DNA of 64,000 nt from Pseudoflavonifractor capillosus (GCF_016902575.1 NZ_JACSNZ010000007.1:1-64000); one strand, 5' to 3'. Counted from the stretch's first letter, positions 50,971-60,869 are shown. The notes: generated by a model not told the origin, from the sequence alone. Numbers and translations: made by a program.

Positions 50971-51417
50971 TTAGAAGGGCAGATCGCCGTCGTCATCGGC
51001 CAGCTCAGCGAACTGGTCGGCGCCGGCAGGAATCCCGTAATCCACGGGAGCGGGGGCGGCGGGACGGCTGAAGCTGCCGCCGCTCTCGCCGTCCCGCTTG
51101 GAGTCACCGAAATACACGTTCTCGGCAACCACCTCAGCAGAGCGGCGCTTGCCGCCGTCCCGATCCGTCCAATCACGAATCTGAAGGCGGCCCTCCACCA
51201 CAGCCATGCGGCCCTTGGTGAAGTACTTGGATACGAACTCAGCCGTGTTGCGCCAAGCCACGATATCGATGAAATCGGTGGACTTCTCGCCACTGTCACG
51301 GCTCTTGAAATCCCGGTCCACAGCCAGAGAGAAGGACGCCACGGCGGTGCCGCTCTGGGTGTGTCTCAGCTCGGGGTCACGGGTCAGACGACCCATGAGG
51401 ATGATTCGGTTGAGCAT
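50971..51417 (-). CDS. ssb: Single-stranded DNA-binding protein
   Basis: The protein has 148 aa. The OB fold opens [20 protein letters not shown] and closes with [20 protein letters not shown] and [11 protein letters not shown] short disordered linker leads to the acidic tail ending DDDGDLPF, the peptide through which SSB recruits repair and replication proteins. It is the middle gene of the S6-SSB-S18 operon. Confidence 0.98.
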   Translation of the reverse strand: MLNRIILMGRLTRDPELRHTQSGTAVASFSLAVDRDFKSRDSGEKSTDFIDIVAWRNTAEFVSKYFTKGRMAVVEGRLQIRDWTDRDGGKRRSAEVVAENVYFGDSKRDGESGGSFSRPAAPAPVDYGIPAGADQFAELADDDGDLPF

Positions 51418-51428
51418 GCGCTACCTCC

Positions 51429-51725
51429 TCAGGCTTCCTTGCTGACGATGATGGAACGCATGATGCCGGTGTTGATGCGCATCAGACGGTCCAGCTCAGC
51501 GGGGAAAGCGGGATCAGCGGTGAAGCTCATCAGCACGTAGTAACCCTCGGTCAGGTCGTTGATGGGATAAGCCAGCTTGCGCTTGCCCCACTCGTCCACC
51601 TCGGTCACAGTACCACGGCTCTCGGCCAGGGTCTTGAACTTCTCCACCAGAGCGGCAGTCTCCTCCTCGCCCAGAGTGGGGTTGACGATGTAGAGCACCT
51701 CGTAGTTTCCGGTCAGTTTTGCCAT
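51429..51725 (-). CDS. rpsF: 30S ribosomal protein S6
   Basis: The protein has 98 aa. YEVLYIVNPTLGEEE, then VDEWGKRKLAYPINDLTEGY and NTGIMRSIIV are the S6 blocks. AAGGAGG precedes the ATG. It is first in the operon; in many bacteria the S6:S18 complex represses it through a leader hairpin, and a candidate hairpin is present here. Confidence 0.98.
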   Translation of the reverse strand: MAKLTGNYEVLYIVNPTLGEEETAALVEKFKTLAESRGTVTEVDEWGKRKLAYPINDLTEGYYVLMSFTADPAFPAELDRLMRINTGIMRSIIVSKEA

Positions 51726-51753
51726 AATCTTTGCACCTCCTTACGGACATATG

Positions 51754-51774
51754 GCCCCCGGTCTCGCCGGAGGC
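51754..51774 (-). promoter_or_regulatory. Leader hairpin of rpsF (possible S6:S18 autoregulatory site)
   Basis: A GC-rich stem with one mismatch (51754-51761 with 51767-51774), 5-nt loop, lies between the promoter and the ribosome binding site. Known S6:S18 leader motifs are small GC-rich hairpins in this place; identity is unproven. Confidence 0.4.
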
Positions 51775-51808
51775 AAGGATGTGTCCACCCACTGGGGCAG
51801 ACCCACTA

Positions 51809-51836
51809 ATTATATCGAAAAGTACCGTTTTGTCAA
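51809..51836 (-). promoter_or_regulatory. Strong sigma-A promoter of rpsF-ssb-rpsR
   Basis: On the minus strand perfect TTGACA (51831-51836) and TATAAT (51809-51814) boxes are 16 bp apart. Confidence 0.9.
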
Positions 51837-52025
51837 GTCTTTTTTTCATATTTTGCGGTGCAGTGCCGATTTTCCCCAGACGCTTTATGTCCTTTGGCAA
51901 AATAAAGAAACTTTTTTCTATGTAAATACGCTTGTCCGTTTTTGTTTTGTTCAGTCGAAAAAATAGATGAACATTTTATCTCGTCCCTCAGACTCGTTGT
52001 GCCACAAGGATTTGCGACATCAGTT

Positions 52026-52050
52026 CAGGTGAACGCATTTTGTTCACCTG
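52026..52050. promoter_or_regulatory. Palindrome in the AT-rich gap between rpsF and the LacI-type gene
   Basis: A perfect 9-bp inverted repeat, CAGGTGAAC-N7-GTTCACCTG, without a T tract, followed by another GTTCAC at 52056. The rest of 51837-52142 is AT-rich and holds no gene that I can support. It may be a protein site or a 3' hairpin of the LacI-type gene. Confidence 0.35.
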
Positions 52051-52142
52051 TTATTGTTCACTTTTGATAATTTGAACTTTTCAATCTTGTGTAGTATTTT
52101 TATCCAGATTTCTTTGACCTTTTGTTGGTCTTGTAGTAAACT

Positions 52143-53060
52143 TTACCCGTTCCCGGAAAAATCTGCGCCAATGAGAATGCGGTTGCCCTGGGTTGGGTCA
52201 TAATCCAGTGTGAGCAAATCTGAGGCCGCATCAGCCGCCGCCCTTGCTTTCAGAGTATTGGGTGTGGGCAACAGGGTCACTTGGGGTGGAAACAACCCCG
52301 GGTCATCCAGGGAACAGATCACTGCCACATCCTCAGCGGGCAGGTGCTGACACACCTCTACCCCCAGCAGATCTCCCACCACGATCCCCTTTCGGCCCTG
52401 GTGGACATGGAGAAATTCATGCAGAGACTGCTGGCCGTTGTGGAAGTACACGTCCTGGGGCGAAAAGTCCTGGGTCAGCAGGGTCATAAGCTGACCGCTG
52501 CGTACCGGCTCAGCCATCAGGAACAGATCCTCCCGTCCCAGCTTCTGCCGGGCTTGGCTGAACAGGGACGGATAGTCAGGCAGGATCTTATAATAGAGAG
52601 GGTCGTTGTTGTCGCAGTCCACAAAGATCATGGGTGTGACGCAGGGCGGGTTCACATGAGCCACCGCCTGGCATCCCCCATCCAGCACAAAGATCACGCT
52701 GGGAGACACCGCCAAAATCTTGCGCCAGTCCTCCACCAGATCCCGCAGACGCAGGATCACCGAGGGGATGCCCAGTGCCAGCAGCTCGTTTTCCAGCCGC
52801 ATGGCCAGGTCCGTGAGTTGGAGACGCCGCCCCACCGATTCCCCATCCACCGTGGTAACCAAAATAGCCGCCCGGTTCTTCTTGGCCCGGATGGTGCGGG
52901 TGGTGGGATAGTTCAGCCGCTTGGCCGTGTCAATGACCCGCAGCCGGGTGGCACTGCTGATCTTTCCCTGCCCTGTATGGTTAAGGGCGTAGGACACGGT
53001 GGCCAACGAGCAGCCGCAGACCTTTGCAATTTGACGCATGGTCACCTTTTTCTCTCCCAT
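52143..53060 (-). CDS. LacI-family transcription regulator
   Basis: The protein has 305 aa, slightly short for the family. ATG 53060 follows GGAGGGG. The HTH (VTMRQIAKVCGCSLATVSYA, then the NHTGQGKISSATRLRVIDTA block and LNYPTTRTIR) is canonical. The effector domain (about 65-305) is recognisable but diverged (FVDCDNNDP, VVGDLLGVEVCQHL, VAVICSLDDPGLFPPQV). It is divergent from glycogen phosphorylase with 93 nt between, so it probably controls that gene in response to a sugar. A TATGAT -10 for it lies near 53092-53097. Confidence 0.93.
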   Translation of the reverse strand: MGEKKVTMRQIAKVCGCSLATVSYALNHTGQGKISSATRLRVIDTAKRLNYPTTRTIRAKKNRAAILVTTVDGESVGRRLQLTDLAMRLENELLALGIPSVILRLRDLVEDWRKILAVSPSVIFVLDGGCQAVAHVNPPCVTPMIFVDCDNNDPLYYKILPDYPSLFSQARQKLGREDLFLMAEPVRSGQLMTLLTQDFSPQDVYFHNGQQSLHEFLHVHQGRKGIVVGDLLGVEVCQHLPAEDVAVICSLDDPGLFPPQVTLLPTPNTLKARAAADAASDLLTLDYDPTQGNRILIGADFSGNG

Positions 53061-53153
53061 AACAACTTCCCCCTCCGGTCGTACTTTGACCATCATATCA
53101 GAAAATCTGGAGGTTGAAAAGAACCTCACAACCCAAAAGGAGCGAATCTCACC

Positions 53154-55418
53154 ATGGAATTTCAAGCAAGACTCAACGAGATCATCAAGGAGCGCTACAA
53201 CTGCCCTCTGAAAAAGTGTACCAAGGGACAGGTCTATCACGCCCTGCTACAGCTCACCCAGGAGCTGTCCGCCCAGCGTCCCGCCCCCAACACCGGACGC
53301 AAGCTGTACTACTTCTCTGCTGAGTTCCTCGTTGGCAAGCTGCTGAGCAACAACCTGCTGGCTCTGGGCATTTTCGATCAGGTGTCCACCCTTCTGGAGA
53401 AAAACGGGTTCACCCTGTCTGAGATCGAAGAGCAGGAGCCGGAGCCCTCTCTGGGCAACGGTGGTCTGGGCCGTCTGGCAGCCTGCTTCCTGGATTCCCT
53501 GGCCGCTCTGGGCCTGCCCGGCGACGGTGTGGGTCTGAACTACCACTACGGCCTGTTCCACCAGTATCTGCGGGAGAACAAGCAGCAGGAGCAGGCTGAT
53601 CCCTGGATCGAGGAAGAGGGTTGGCTCATCCCCACCGGCGTGACCTTCCCGGTGCGCTTCGGCAACCAGACCCTCAACGCCGTGATGTGGGACATCGCTG
53701 TGCCCGGCGCCAACACCGACATCGCCAATCGTCTGCACCTGTTTGACGTGGAGCAGCCCGCCGCTGCCCCCACCCACGGCATTGACTTTGATAAGGGTGA
53801 CATCACCCACCACCTCACCTCCTTCCTCTACCCCGATGACAGCGACGAGGCTGGGCGGCTGCTGCGTGTCTATCAGCAGTACTTCATGGTCTCCGCCGGT
53901 GCTCAGCTGATCCTCAAAGAGCTGGACGAGCGGGGCATCTCCCCCTGGCAGCTGTGCGAGCACGTGGCCATCCAGATCAACGACACCCATCCCTCTATGG
54001 TGCTGCCTGAGCTGACCCGCCTGCTGCTGGAGCGTGGCCTGTCCATGAACGACGCCCTCCACCAGGTGGCCCACGCCTGCGCCTACACCAACCACACCAT
54101 TCTGGCCGAGGCCCTGGAGAAGTGGCCCATGAGCTACATTGAGCGGGTGGCCCCCCAGCTGGTGCCCATCATCCGGGAGATGGACCGCCGGGCCAAGTTC
54201 GTGTTCCCCGACCCCCGTATGGCCATCATCGACAACAAAGATGTGGTGCACATGGCCCACATGGACATTCACTACACCTACTCCACCAACGGCGTGGCCG
54301 CCCTGCACACTGAGATTCTGAAAAACTCTGAGCTCAAGCACTTCGCCGACGTGTACAGCTACAAGTTCAACAACAAGACCAACGGTGTCACCTTCCGCCG
54401 CTGGCTGGAGGTGTGCAACCCCAAGCTGGCCGCCCTCATCGACCAGTGCATCGGCTCCGACTGGCGGAAGGATGCCAGCCTGCTGGAAAACCTCTTGCCC
54501 ATGGCCGACGACCCCAAGGTGCTCCAGGCCATGCTGGACATCAAGGACCAGAACAAGCAGCATCTGGCCCAGGTCCTCAAGCAGCGCCAGGACGTGGAGG
54601 TGGACCCCCAGTCCATCTTTGACATCCAGATCAAGCGCCTCCACGAGTACAAGCGGCAGCAGATGAACGCCCTGTACGTCATCCGCAAGTATCTGGACAT
54701 CAAAAACGGCCAGCTCCCCACCCGGCCCATCACCGTCATCTTCGGCGCCAAGGCCGCTCCCGCCTATATCATGGCAAAGCACATCATACACCTCATCCTC
54801 TGCCTGCGTCAGCTCATTGAGTCCGATCCCCAGGTTCGTCCCTGGCTGCGTGTGGTGATGGTGGAGAACTATAACGTGAGCTGGGCGGAAAAGCTCATCC
54901 CCGCCTGCGATATCTCCGAGCAGATCTCTCTGGCCTCCAAGGAGGCCTCCGGCACCGGCAACATGAAGTTCATGGCCAACGGCGCCATCACCCTGGGCAC
55001 CATGGACGGGGCCAACGTGGAGATCGCCCACCTGGTGGGCAGCGAGAACATCTACACCTTCGGCGCCTCCAGCGACCGGGTCATTCAGATGTACGCCAAC
55101 CGCAGCTATCATCCCCAGGAGTTCTATCACCGCCCCTGGGTCAAGGAAGTGGTGGACTTCATCGTCTCCCCCACCATGCTGTCCATCGGCGACGAGAGCT
55201 GCCTGCGTGCCCTCCACAACGACATTCAGAACAAGGACTGGTTCATGGCTCTGCTGGACGTGGAGGAGTATAACGCTATACGCAACCGCATGGTCAACGA
55301 CTATGAAGATCGCATGAACTGGGCCCGCAAGATGCTGGTGAACACCGCCAAGAGCGGCTTCTTCTCCAGCGACCGCACCATCGCCCAATACAACCACGAT
55401 ATCTGGCACCTGAACTGA
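53154..55418 (+). CDS. glgP: Glycogen/alpha-glucan phosphorylase
   Basis: The protein has 754 aa, a shorter form than the 815-aa E. coli enzyme. AAAAGGAG precedes the [74 protein letters not shown] and the PLP site [15 protein letters not shown] (K605 carries the cofactor) are intact. It releases glucose 1-phosphate from glycogen or maltodextrin; the phosphoglucomutase on the other side of the terminator takes this on to glucose 6-phosphate. Probably under the divergent LacI-type regulator. Confidence 0.97.
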   Translation: MEFQARLNEIIKERYNCPLKKCTKGQVYHALLQLTQELSAQRPAPNTGRKLYYFSAEFLVGKLLSNNLLALGIFDQVSTLLEKNGFTLSEIEEQEPEPSLGNGGLGRLAACFLDSLAALGLPGDGVGLNYHYGLFHQYLRENKQQEQADPWIEEEGWLIPTGVTFPVRFGNQTLNAVMWDIAVPGANTDIANRLHLFDVEQPAAAPTHGIDFDKGDITHHLTSFLYPDDSDEAGRLLRVYQQYFMVSAGAQLILKELDERGISPWQLCEHVAIQINDTHPSMVLPELTRLLLERGLSMNDALHQVAHACAYTNHTILAEALEKWPMSYIERVAPQLVPIIREMDRRAKFVFPDPRMAIIDNKDVVHMAHMDIHYTYSTNGVAALHTEILKNSELKHFADVYSYKFNNKTNGVTFRRWLEVCNPKLAALIDQCIGSDWRKDASLLENLLPMADDPKVLQAMLDIKDQNKQHLAQVLKQRQDVEVDPQSIFDIQIKRLHEYKRQQMNALYVIRKYLDIKNGQLPTRPITVIFGAKAAPAYIMAKHIIHLILCLRQLIESDPQVRPWLRVVMVENYNVSWAEKLIPACDISEQISLASKEASGTGNMKFMANGAITLGTMDGANVEIAHLVGSENIYTFGASSDRVIQMYANRSYHPQEFYHRPWVKEVVDFIVSPTMLSIGDESCLRALHNDIQNKDWFMALLDVEEYNAIRNRMVNDYEDRMNWARKMLVNTAKSGFFSSDRTIAQYNHDIWHLN

Positions 55419-55457
55419 GCTGACGCTCGGTAAAGACATCCATTTTCAGCGTGTAAA

Positions 55458-55489
55458 AAATCCCGCTCCTACTCAGGAGCGGGATTTTT
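55458..55489. terminator. Bidirectional terminator between glgP and phosphoglucomutase
   Basis: A perfect 13-bp stem (55458-55470 with 55475-55487), loop ACTC, is flanked by A and T runs on both sides. Confidence 0.93.
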
Positions 55490-55504
55490 CATTTTGGAAT
55501 GCAA

Positions 55505-57235
55505 TCAGCCCTTGAGGCCCTCGGCCCAGGCGGCGTAACGCTCCACCTTGGCAGAGCAGTCGGCCTGGCTCTCGCCACGGGCCAGGATGTACACCTTCAC
55601 CTTGGGCTCGGTGCCGGAGGGGCGGACGATGACGGAGGTGCCGTCGGCCAGCTCGTAACGCAGCACATTGGAGCCGGACAGTTCCATGGTGGTGCGCTCC
55701 CCGGTGGCGGTATCCACCACGCTGCCGTCCTGGTAGTCCTTCCACTGGGCCACTGTGGTGCCGCCAATCTCACGGGGGGGATTGGCCCGCAGGTCAGCCA
55801 TGAGCTGAGCCATCTTCTTCAGTCCGTCCAGGCCGGGCATCACCAGGTTCAGGGTGCGCTCACCGAAGTGGCCGTACTTCTCGTAAAGCCCCTGGAGGGC
55901 ATCGTACAGGGTCATACCCTGTCCTGCATACCAGGCAGCCATCTCCGTGAGGGCCACAGAGGCGGTGACGGCATCCTTGTCCCGGACAAAGCTGCCCAGC
56001 ATATAGCCAAAGGACTCCTCATAGGACATGATGACATTGCCCTCGCCGGTGCTCTCCAGCTTATCCTTCTTCTCGGCCAGGAACTTAAAGCCAGTGAAGG
56101 TGTCGTAGCATTTCAGGCCGTTGTCCTCCGCCACCTTGCGAGCCATCTCGGTGGTCACCAGACTCTTGAGAGCCACGGGATTGGCGGGCATCTTTCCGGT
56201 GCGGGTCTTGGCACCAATGAGGTAGTCCAGCAGCAGCACGCCGGTCTGGTTGCCGCTGATGACCACAAAGTCGTCGTCCTTAGTACGCACCATGATGCCC
56301 ACACGGTCTGCATCAGGGTCAGAACCCAGAATAAAGTCGGCGCCCTCCCGCTTGGCAATCTCCACAGCCAGGGCAAAGCCCTCAGGATTCTCAGGGTTGG
56401 GGGAGGCCACAGTGGGGAAGTCCCCGTCAATGATCATCTGCTGAGGCACGCAGATCACGTGCTTCATACCCAGGCGGCGCAGGGCCTCGGGGATCAGCTT
56501 GTAGCCGGTGCCGTGGAAGGGGGTATACACCATCTTGAAGGTATCAGACACGGCATCCACTGCCGCCTGATCGTTGACCTGCTCCATGACGTTGGCCAGG
56601 AACTTCTCGTCGGTCTCCGTCCCCATCAGGGTGATGCGGCCCTCTTCCGCAGCCTTGTGGTAGTCCATGGTCTTCACGCAGTCGAACACGTCCAGCTCCT
56701 GCATCTTGGCAGCCACCTTGTCGGCGGGGCCGGGAGGCAGCTGAGCACCATCAGACCAGTACACCTTGTAGCCGTTGTACTCCTTGGGGTTGTGGCTGGC
56801 CGTGATGTTAATGCCTGCAATGCAGCCGTACTCCCGAATGGCAAAGGACAGCTCAGGAGTGGGCCGCAAGGACTCAAACAGGCGCACGGGGATGCCGTTG
56901 GCAGCCATGACACAGGCAGCCTCCCGGGCAAAAATGTCGGAGTTGTTGCGGCAGTCAAAGCAGATTGCAATGCCCTTGGCCACGGCCTCAGGGCCCTCCT
57001 CCAGGATCACCTGGGCAAAGGCCTGGGTGGCATGGCGCACCACATGCACGTTCATGCGGTACAGGCCCACGCCCATGGTACCCCGGAGACCGGCGGTACC
57101 AAAGCTGAGCTGAGAGAAAAAGCGGGACTCAATTTCCTTCTCGTCCCCGGCAATGGCGGTCAGCTCCGCCTTCTCCTCCTGGGACAGGGCCGAGCTTTCC
57201 AGCCAACGCTGATACTGTGCTTTGTAATCCATCAT
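55505..57235 (-). CDS. pgcA: Phosphoglucomutase/phosphomannomutase (PgcA-like)
   Basis: The protein has 576 aa. The catalytic phosphoserine loop is NITASHNPKEYNGYK, the Mg site is GSDPDADRVG, the sugar-binding loop is YEESFGYM, and the phosphate-binding end is VIVRPSGTEPKVK. FGTAGLRGTMGVGLYRMN near residue 45 is also typical. It interconverts glucose 1- and 6-phosphate and feeds both glycogen turnover and nucleotide-sugar supply for the surface glycans. It follows the M29 peptidase by 30 nt on the same strand. Confidence 0.95.
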   Translation of the reverse strand: MMDYKAQYQRWLESSALSQEEKAELTAIAGDEKEIESRFFSQLSFGTAGLRGTMGVGLYRMNVHVVRHATQAFAQVILEEGPEAVAKGIAICFDCRNNSDIFAREAACVMAANGIPVRLFESLRPTPELSFAIREYGCIAGINITASHNPKEYNGYKVYWSDGAQLPPGPADKVAAKMQELDVFDCVKTMDYHKAAEEGRITLMGTETDEKFLANVMEQVNDQAAVDAVSDTFKMVYTPFHGTGYKLIPEALRRLGMKHVICVPQQMIIDGDFPTVASPNPENPEGFALAVEIAKREGADFILGSDPDADRVGIMVRTKDDDFVVISGNQTGVLLLDYLIGAKTRTGKMPANPVALKSLVTTEMARKVAEDNGLKCYDTFTGFKFLAEKKDKLESTGEGNVIMSYEESFGYMLGSFVRDKDAVTASVALTEMAAWYAGQGMTLYDALQGLYEKYGHFGERTLNLVMPGLDGLKKMAQLMADLRANPPREIGGTTVAQWKDYQDGSVVDTATGERTTMELSGSNVLRYELADGTSVIVRPSGTEPKVKVYILARGESQADCSAKVERYAAWAEGLKG

Positions 57236-57265
57236 AATTCCTCCTCAAAATTCAGAGTATGTCTA

Positions 57266-58507
57266 TTAAAATGCAAAGTTGCCGTCCACAAACACGGGGA
57301 TCTCCCGTCCATCCTGCGTGGTACCCACAATGGACAGATCCTTGGTGCCCACCATAAAGTCCACATGGGTCATGGACTGGTTGAGCCCCAGAGCCTTCTG
57401 CCCCGCCTCGTCCAGCTCCTCGCCACCTTTGACGCAGTTGGGGTAGGCAGAGCCATAGGCCAGGTGGCAAGAGGCGTTTTCATCAAACAGGGTGTTGTAG
57501 AACAAGATGCCGCTGTTGCGGATGGGGGAGTCATAGGGCACCAGGGCCACCTCGCCCAGATAGGCCGCCCCCTCATCGGTTTCCACGGACTGGCGGAGGT
57601 ACTCCTCCCCTTCCCCAGCGTGGACACCCACGATCTTACCATTTGCAAAGTCCATATAGAAATCCTTCACCAAATTGCCGTTGAGGGCCAGAGGCATGGC
57701 GGCATACACCCGGCCGTTGACACCGTCCCAACGGGGCGCAGTGAAGATCTCCTCGGTGGGCATATTTGCCACAAACTCCACACCACGGGGGGTGTCCTCG
57801 CTGCCGCCCATCCACACATGGTTGTGGGGCAGAGTGATGGTCAGGTCAGTGCCCAGGGAGTTGGTGTAGTGCAGGCTCTTGAAGTTGTATTCATTGAGCA
57901 GCTTGGCTCTCCGGGCCGTGGCATCCACATGCTCCCGCCAACGCTCCACCGCCTTACCGTCCCCGGTAATACGGCACACAGAGAAGATAGCCTCCCACAG
58001 TGCGTCGATGGCCTCCTCCCCCTTCTTGTCCGGGAAGACCTTCTCCGCCCAGGCCAGAGTGGGATGGGCCCCGATGGACCACTGAACCCGGTTTGCGCTG
58101 AGGCTGTCGTGCCAGACCCGTGTGTTCTGGCCCTGCACCCGCTGCCAGGTCTGGATGCGGGTGGAATCCACGCCCCGGAGCATCTCCGGGTCAGAGCCGA
58201 TGATGGACAGGGCGGCGCACCCCTCCTTCACCAGCCACTCATACTTCTCTTTGAGGTAGTGGGGGAACTCTTCAAACACCTGGCTATCCGCTTTCAGATA
58301 CCGCTGCCGGATGATGAAGTCGTCCCTCCAGTCCATAATCACGTCCTTAGCTCCCCGGTCCAGAGCCACCTGGGCACACAGACGAGCCAGAGGCGCACAC
58401 TCCACGGGAGCGGCCAGATTCACCCTCTGTCCAGGCTGAATATTCAAGCCAACTTCTACCAGAAGATGGGCATATTCCTCCAATTTTTCGTGAAAATTTA
58501 GAACCAT
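57266..58507 (-). CDS. Aminopeptidase, M29 family (AmpS/PepS)
   Basis: The protein has 413 aa; ATG 58507 lies 10 nt after AAAGGAG. M29 blocks are VEVGLNIQPGQRVNLAAPVE, VGVHAGEGEEYLRQSVETDE (metal-binding Glu), LGEVALVPYDSPIRNSGILF, YNTLFDENASCHLAYGSAYP and the end SMTHVDFMVGTKDLSIVG. The enzyme is a cytoplasmic dimeric cobalt- or zinc-dependent aminopeptidase that trims short peptides. It is first in a two-gene operon with the phosphoglucomutase; no functional link is evident. Confidence 0.94.
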   Translation of the reverse strand: MVLNFHEKLEEYAHLLVEVGLNIQPGQRVNLAAPVECAPLARLCAQVALDRGAKDVIMDWRDDFIIRQRYLKADSQVFEEFPHYLKEKYEWLVKEGCAALSIIGSDPEMLRGVDSTRIQTWQRVQGQNTRVWHDSLSANRVQWSIGAHPTLAWAEKVFPDKKGEEAIDALWEAIFSVCRITGDGKAVERWREHVDATARRAKLLNEYNFKSLHYTNSLGTDLTITLPHNHVWMGGSEDTPRGVEFVANMPTEEIFTAPRWDGVNGRVYAAMPLALNGNLVKDFYMDFANGKIVGVHAGEGEEYLRQSVETDEGAAYLGEVALVPYDSPIRNSGILFYNTLFDENASCHLAYGSAYPNCVKGGEELDEAGQKALGLNQSMTHVDFMVGTKDLSIVGTTQDGREIPVFVDGNFAF

Positions 58508-58606
58508 AGTCTTGGTTCTCCTTTCCCTGTACATTTCCCACAGATAAGGGGATTTCAAAACTCCCCATTATTATAACATCACATATAAAAAAATACAAAT
58601 CGGAAA

Positions 58607-58635
58607 TTGCATTTTTTAGCATGATGAAGTATAAT
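58607..58635 (+). promoter_or_regulatory. Promoter of asnA
   Basis: TTGCAT (58607-58612), 17-bp spacer and TATAAT (58630-58635), with start expected near 58642 and a short leader holding GGAGG. Confidence 0.82.
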
Positions 58636-58669
58636 CTTTTCTATCTTGAAGTATGGAGGAGCTTGTGCC

Positions 58670-59683
58670 ATGTTGAAAACCGTGATCCCCGCAGGGTATT
58701 CCCCCTGTCTGAACCTATACGACACCCAGAAAGCCATTGGCCTGCTTAAGCGTCTGTTCGAGGACAATTTGGGTGGGGCACTCCACCTGCGCCGGGTGTC
58801 CGCTCCCCTGTTTGTGGAAGCCTCCACCGGCCTCAACGACGACCTCAACGGCGTGGAGCGGGCGGTCTCCTTTGACATCCCCGATGCCGGGCGAGACGCC
58901 CAGGTGGTGCATTCCCTGGCCAAGTGGAAGCGCATGGCCCTGCACCGCTATCAGTTCTCGGTGGGTGAGGGTCTGTACACCGACATGAATGCCATCCGTC
59001 GGGACGAGGATCTGGACAACATCCACTCCGTGTATGTAGACCAATGGGACTGGGAGAAGGTGCTGGCTCCCCGTGACCGCAACCTGGACTATCTGAAGGC
59101 CACCGTCACCACCATCGTGGCTGCCCTGGCCGATACCCAGTCCACCCTTCGGGCCGTCTATCCCCAGCTCACCCCTCTGCCCGCCATCCAGCGGGAGGTG
59201 TCCTTCGTCACTGCCCAGGAGCTGGAGGATCTGTGGCCGGAGCTGTCCCCCAAGCAGCGGGAGAACGCCTGGGTGAAGGATCACCCCACCACCTTCCTCA
59301 TGGGCATCGGTGCACCCCTTAAGTCCGGCAAGCCCCACGATGGCCGTGCCCCCGACTACGACGACTGGGACTTAAACGGCGATCTGCTGGTGTGGAACTC
59401 GGTGCTGGGCTGCGCCTTCGAGATCTCCTCCATGGGCATCCGGGTCAGCCCCGAATCCCTGGATCGCCAGCTGACCATGGCCGGATGCGACGACCGCCGG
59501 GAACTGCCCTTCCACAAGATGCTGCTGGAAGGCAAGCTGCCCCTGACCATCGGCGGCGGCATTGGTCAGAGCCGTGTGTCCATGTATCTGCTGGGCAAGG
59601 CCCACATCGGCGAGGTGCAGGCCTCGGTGTGGGATAAGCAGACCCAGGAGGCCTGCCGGGACGCCGGAGTCATTCTGCTGTAA
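58670..59683 (+). CDS. asnA: Aspartate-ammonia ligase (AsnA-type asparagine synthetase)
   Basis: The protein has 337 aa. ATG 58670 follows GGAGG; the in-frame start 24 nt upstream overlaps the promoter start. LEDNLGG-like FEDNLGGALHLRRVSAPLF, SFDIPDAGRDAQVVHSLAKW, VDQWDWEKVL and TIGGGIGQSRVSMYLLGKAH are diagnostic. This class II synthetase fold uses ammonia and ATP, unlike glutamine-using AsnB. It starts a unit with an aldo/keto reductase; asnS follows after its own promoter. Confidence 0.97.
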   Translation: MLKTVIPAGYSPCLNLYDTQKAIGLLKRLFEDNLGGALHLRRVSAPLFVEASTGLNDDLNGVERAVSFDIPDAGRDAQVVHSLAKWKRMALHRYQFSVGEGLYTDMNAIRRDEDLDNIHSVYVDQWDWEKVLAPRDRNLDYLKATVTTIVAALADTQSTLRAVYPQLTPLPAIQREVSFVTAQELEDLWPELSPKQRENAWVKDHPTTFLMGIGAPLKSGKPHDGRAPDYDDWDLNGDLLVWNSVLGCAFEISSMGIRVSPESLDRQLTMAGCDDRRELPFHKMLLEGKLPLTIGGGIGQSRVSMYLLGKAHIGEVQASVWDKQTQEACRDAGVILL

Positions 59684-59696
59684 CGGGGGTGGGCAC

Positions 59697-60812
59697 ATGA
59701 AAAAGTTGGGCTTCGGCTGTATGCGCTTTCCTCTGCTGGATGCCGAGGACAATACCTCCGTTGACTTCCCCCAGGTATGCCAAATGGTGGACCTCTTCCT
59801 GGCTCGGGGCTTTACTTACTTTGACACCGCATACTTCTATCACGGAGGCACCAGCGAGGAAACCGTGTGTCGAGCCCTGGTGCAGCGTCATCCCCGGGAC
59901 AGTTTCACCCTGGCCTCCAAGCTGCCTCTGTCCAAACTCAAGGAGGCCCAGTCCCCCCAGGAGCAGGAGGACATCTTCCAGCAACAGCTCCAACGCTGTG
60001 GGGTGGACTACTTCGACTACTACCTGCTTCACAACGTCAACGCCGACAGCTATCAGACTGCCCAGCGACTGGACAGCTTCGCCTTTGTCCAGCGCATGAA
60101 GCAGGAGGGAAAAATCCGCCATGTGGGTTTCTCCTTCCATGACAGCCCAGAGGTGCTGGATCAGGTGCTCACCGATCACCCGGAGGTGGAATTTGTCCAA
60201 CTCCAGCTCAACTATCTGGACTGGGAAGACCCCAAGGTACAGTCTCGCCGCTGCTATGAGGTGGCGGTCTCCCACGGCAAGCAAGTGGCGGTGATGGAGC
60301 CGGTGAAGGGTGGCAAGCTGGCCAATCCCTCCCCGGCGGTGCAGGAGATGTTCGCCGCTCTGGACCCCAACGCCTCACCCTCCTCCTTTGCCATTCGGTT
60401 CGCTGCCTCTCTGGAGCATGTCTTCATGGTGCTCTCCGGCATGTCCTCCCTCTCCCAGGTAGAGGACAACACCGGGTACATGGCAGACTTTCACCCTCTG
60501 TCCCCCGCCGAAGTGGCGGTGACAGAGCAGGCCGCCCGGCAGATTCGCCAGGACGGCACCATCCCCTGCACCGGGTGCGCCTACTGCACCGACGGCTGCC
60601 CCCAGCGCATCCCCATCCCCGCCCTCTTTGCCCTGTATAACCGCACACTGGGCCAGCCCGGCCCCCAGCACAAGAAGGAGTACCAGGACCTGTGCGCCCA
60701 AGGTGCTCCCGCTTCTGCCTGTGTGGCCTGCGGCCAATGTGTAGATGCCTGTCCCCAGCACCTGGATGTCATTGCCAACCTCCAGCGGGTCCGTGCAGCT
60801 TTTGAGGGTTAA
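59697..60812 (+). CDS. Aldo/keto reductase with C-terminal two-[4Fe-4S] ferredoxin-like domain
   Basis: The protein has 371 aa. ATG 59697 lies 13 nt after the asnA stop, with ACGGGGGTGGG in front. The barrel (about 1-270) has GFGCMRFPL, YFDTAYFYHGGTSE with the catalytic Tyr, and the Lys in LASKLPLSKL. The C-terminus has CTGCAYCTDGCPQ (about 291) and CVACGQCVDACPQHL (about 341), two ferredoxin-type cluster motifs. Members couple ferredoxin-level electrons to carbonyl reduction or the reverse in anaerobes; the substrate is unknown. Confidence 0.92.
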   Translation: MKKLGFGCMRFPLLDAEDNTSVDFPQVCQMVDLFLARGFTYFDTAYFYHGGTSEETVCRALVQRHPRDSFTLASKLPLSKLKEAQSPQEQEDIFQQQLQRCGVDYFDYYLLHNVNADSYQTAQRLDSFAFVQRMKQEGKIRHVGFSFHDSPEVLDQVLTDHPEVEFVQLQLNYLDWEDPKVQSRRCYEVAVSHGKQVAVMEPVKGGKLANPSPAVQEMFAALDPNASPSSFAIRFAASLEHVFMVLSGMSSLSQVEDNTGYMADFHPLSPAEVAVTEQAARQIRQDGTIPCTGCAYCTDGCPQRIPIPALFALYNRTLGQPGPQHKKEYQDLCAQGAPASACVACGQCVDACPQHLDVIANLQRVRAAFEG

Positions 60813-60824
60813 AAACCGTGCTTC

Positions 60825-60858
60825 AACGGGCTGTGAGAACTTTCTCACAGCCCGTTTT
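60825..60858 (+). terminator. Terminator after the aldo/keto reductase
   Basis: A perfect 14-bp stem (60825-60838 with 60843-60856), loop ACTT, and TTTT at 60855-60858. Confidence 0.85.
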
Positions 60859-60869
60859 CCCTGTAACCC

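Noticed and set aside
53247-55439. 730-codon open frame on the minus strand opposite glgP
   Set aside because: The plus strand encodes a full glycogen phosphorylase with all motifs. The antisense frame is a by-product of GC-rich codon usage and gives a Val/Gly/His-rich sequence with no motif.
55499-58501. 1000-codon open frame on the plus strand across the phosphoglucomutase and aminopeptidase genes
   Set aside because: It spans two well-supported minus-strand genes and their gap, and its translation is low-complexity His/Gly/Leu-rich; it is a composition artefact.
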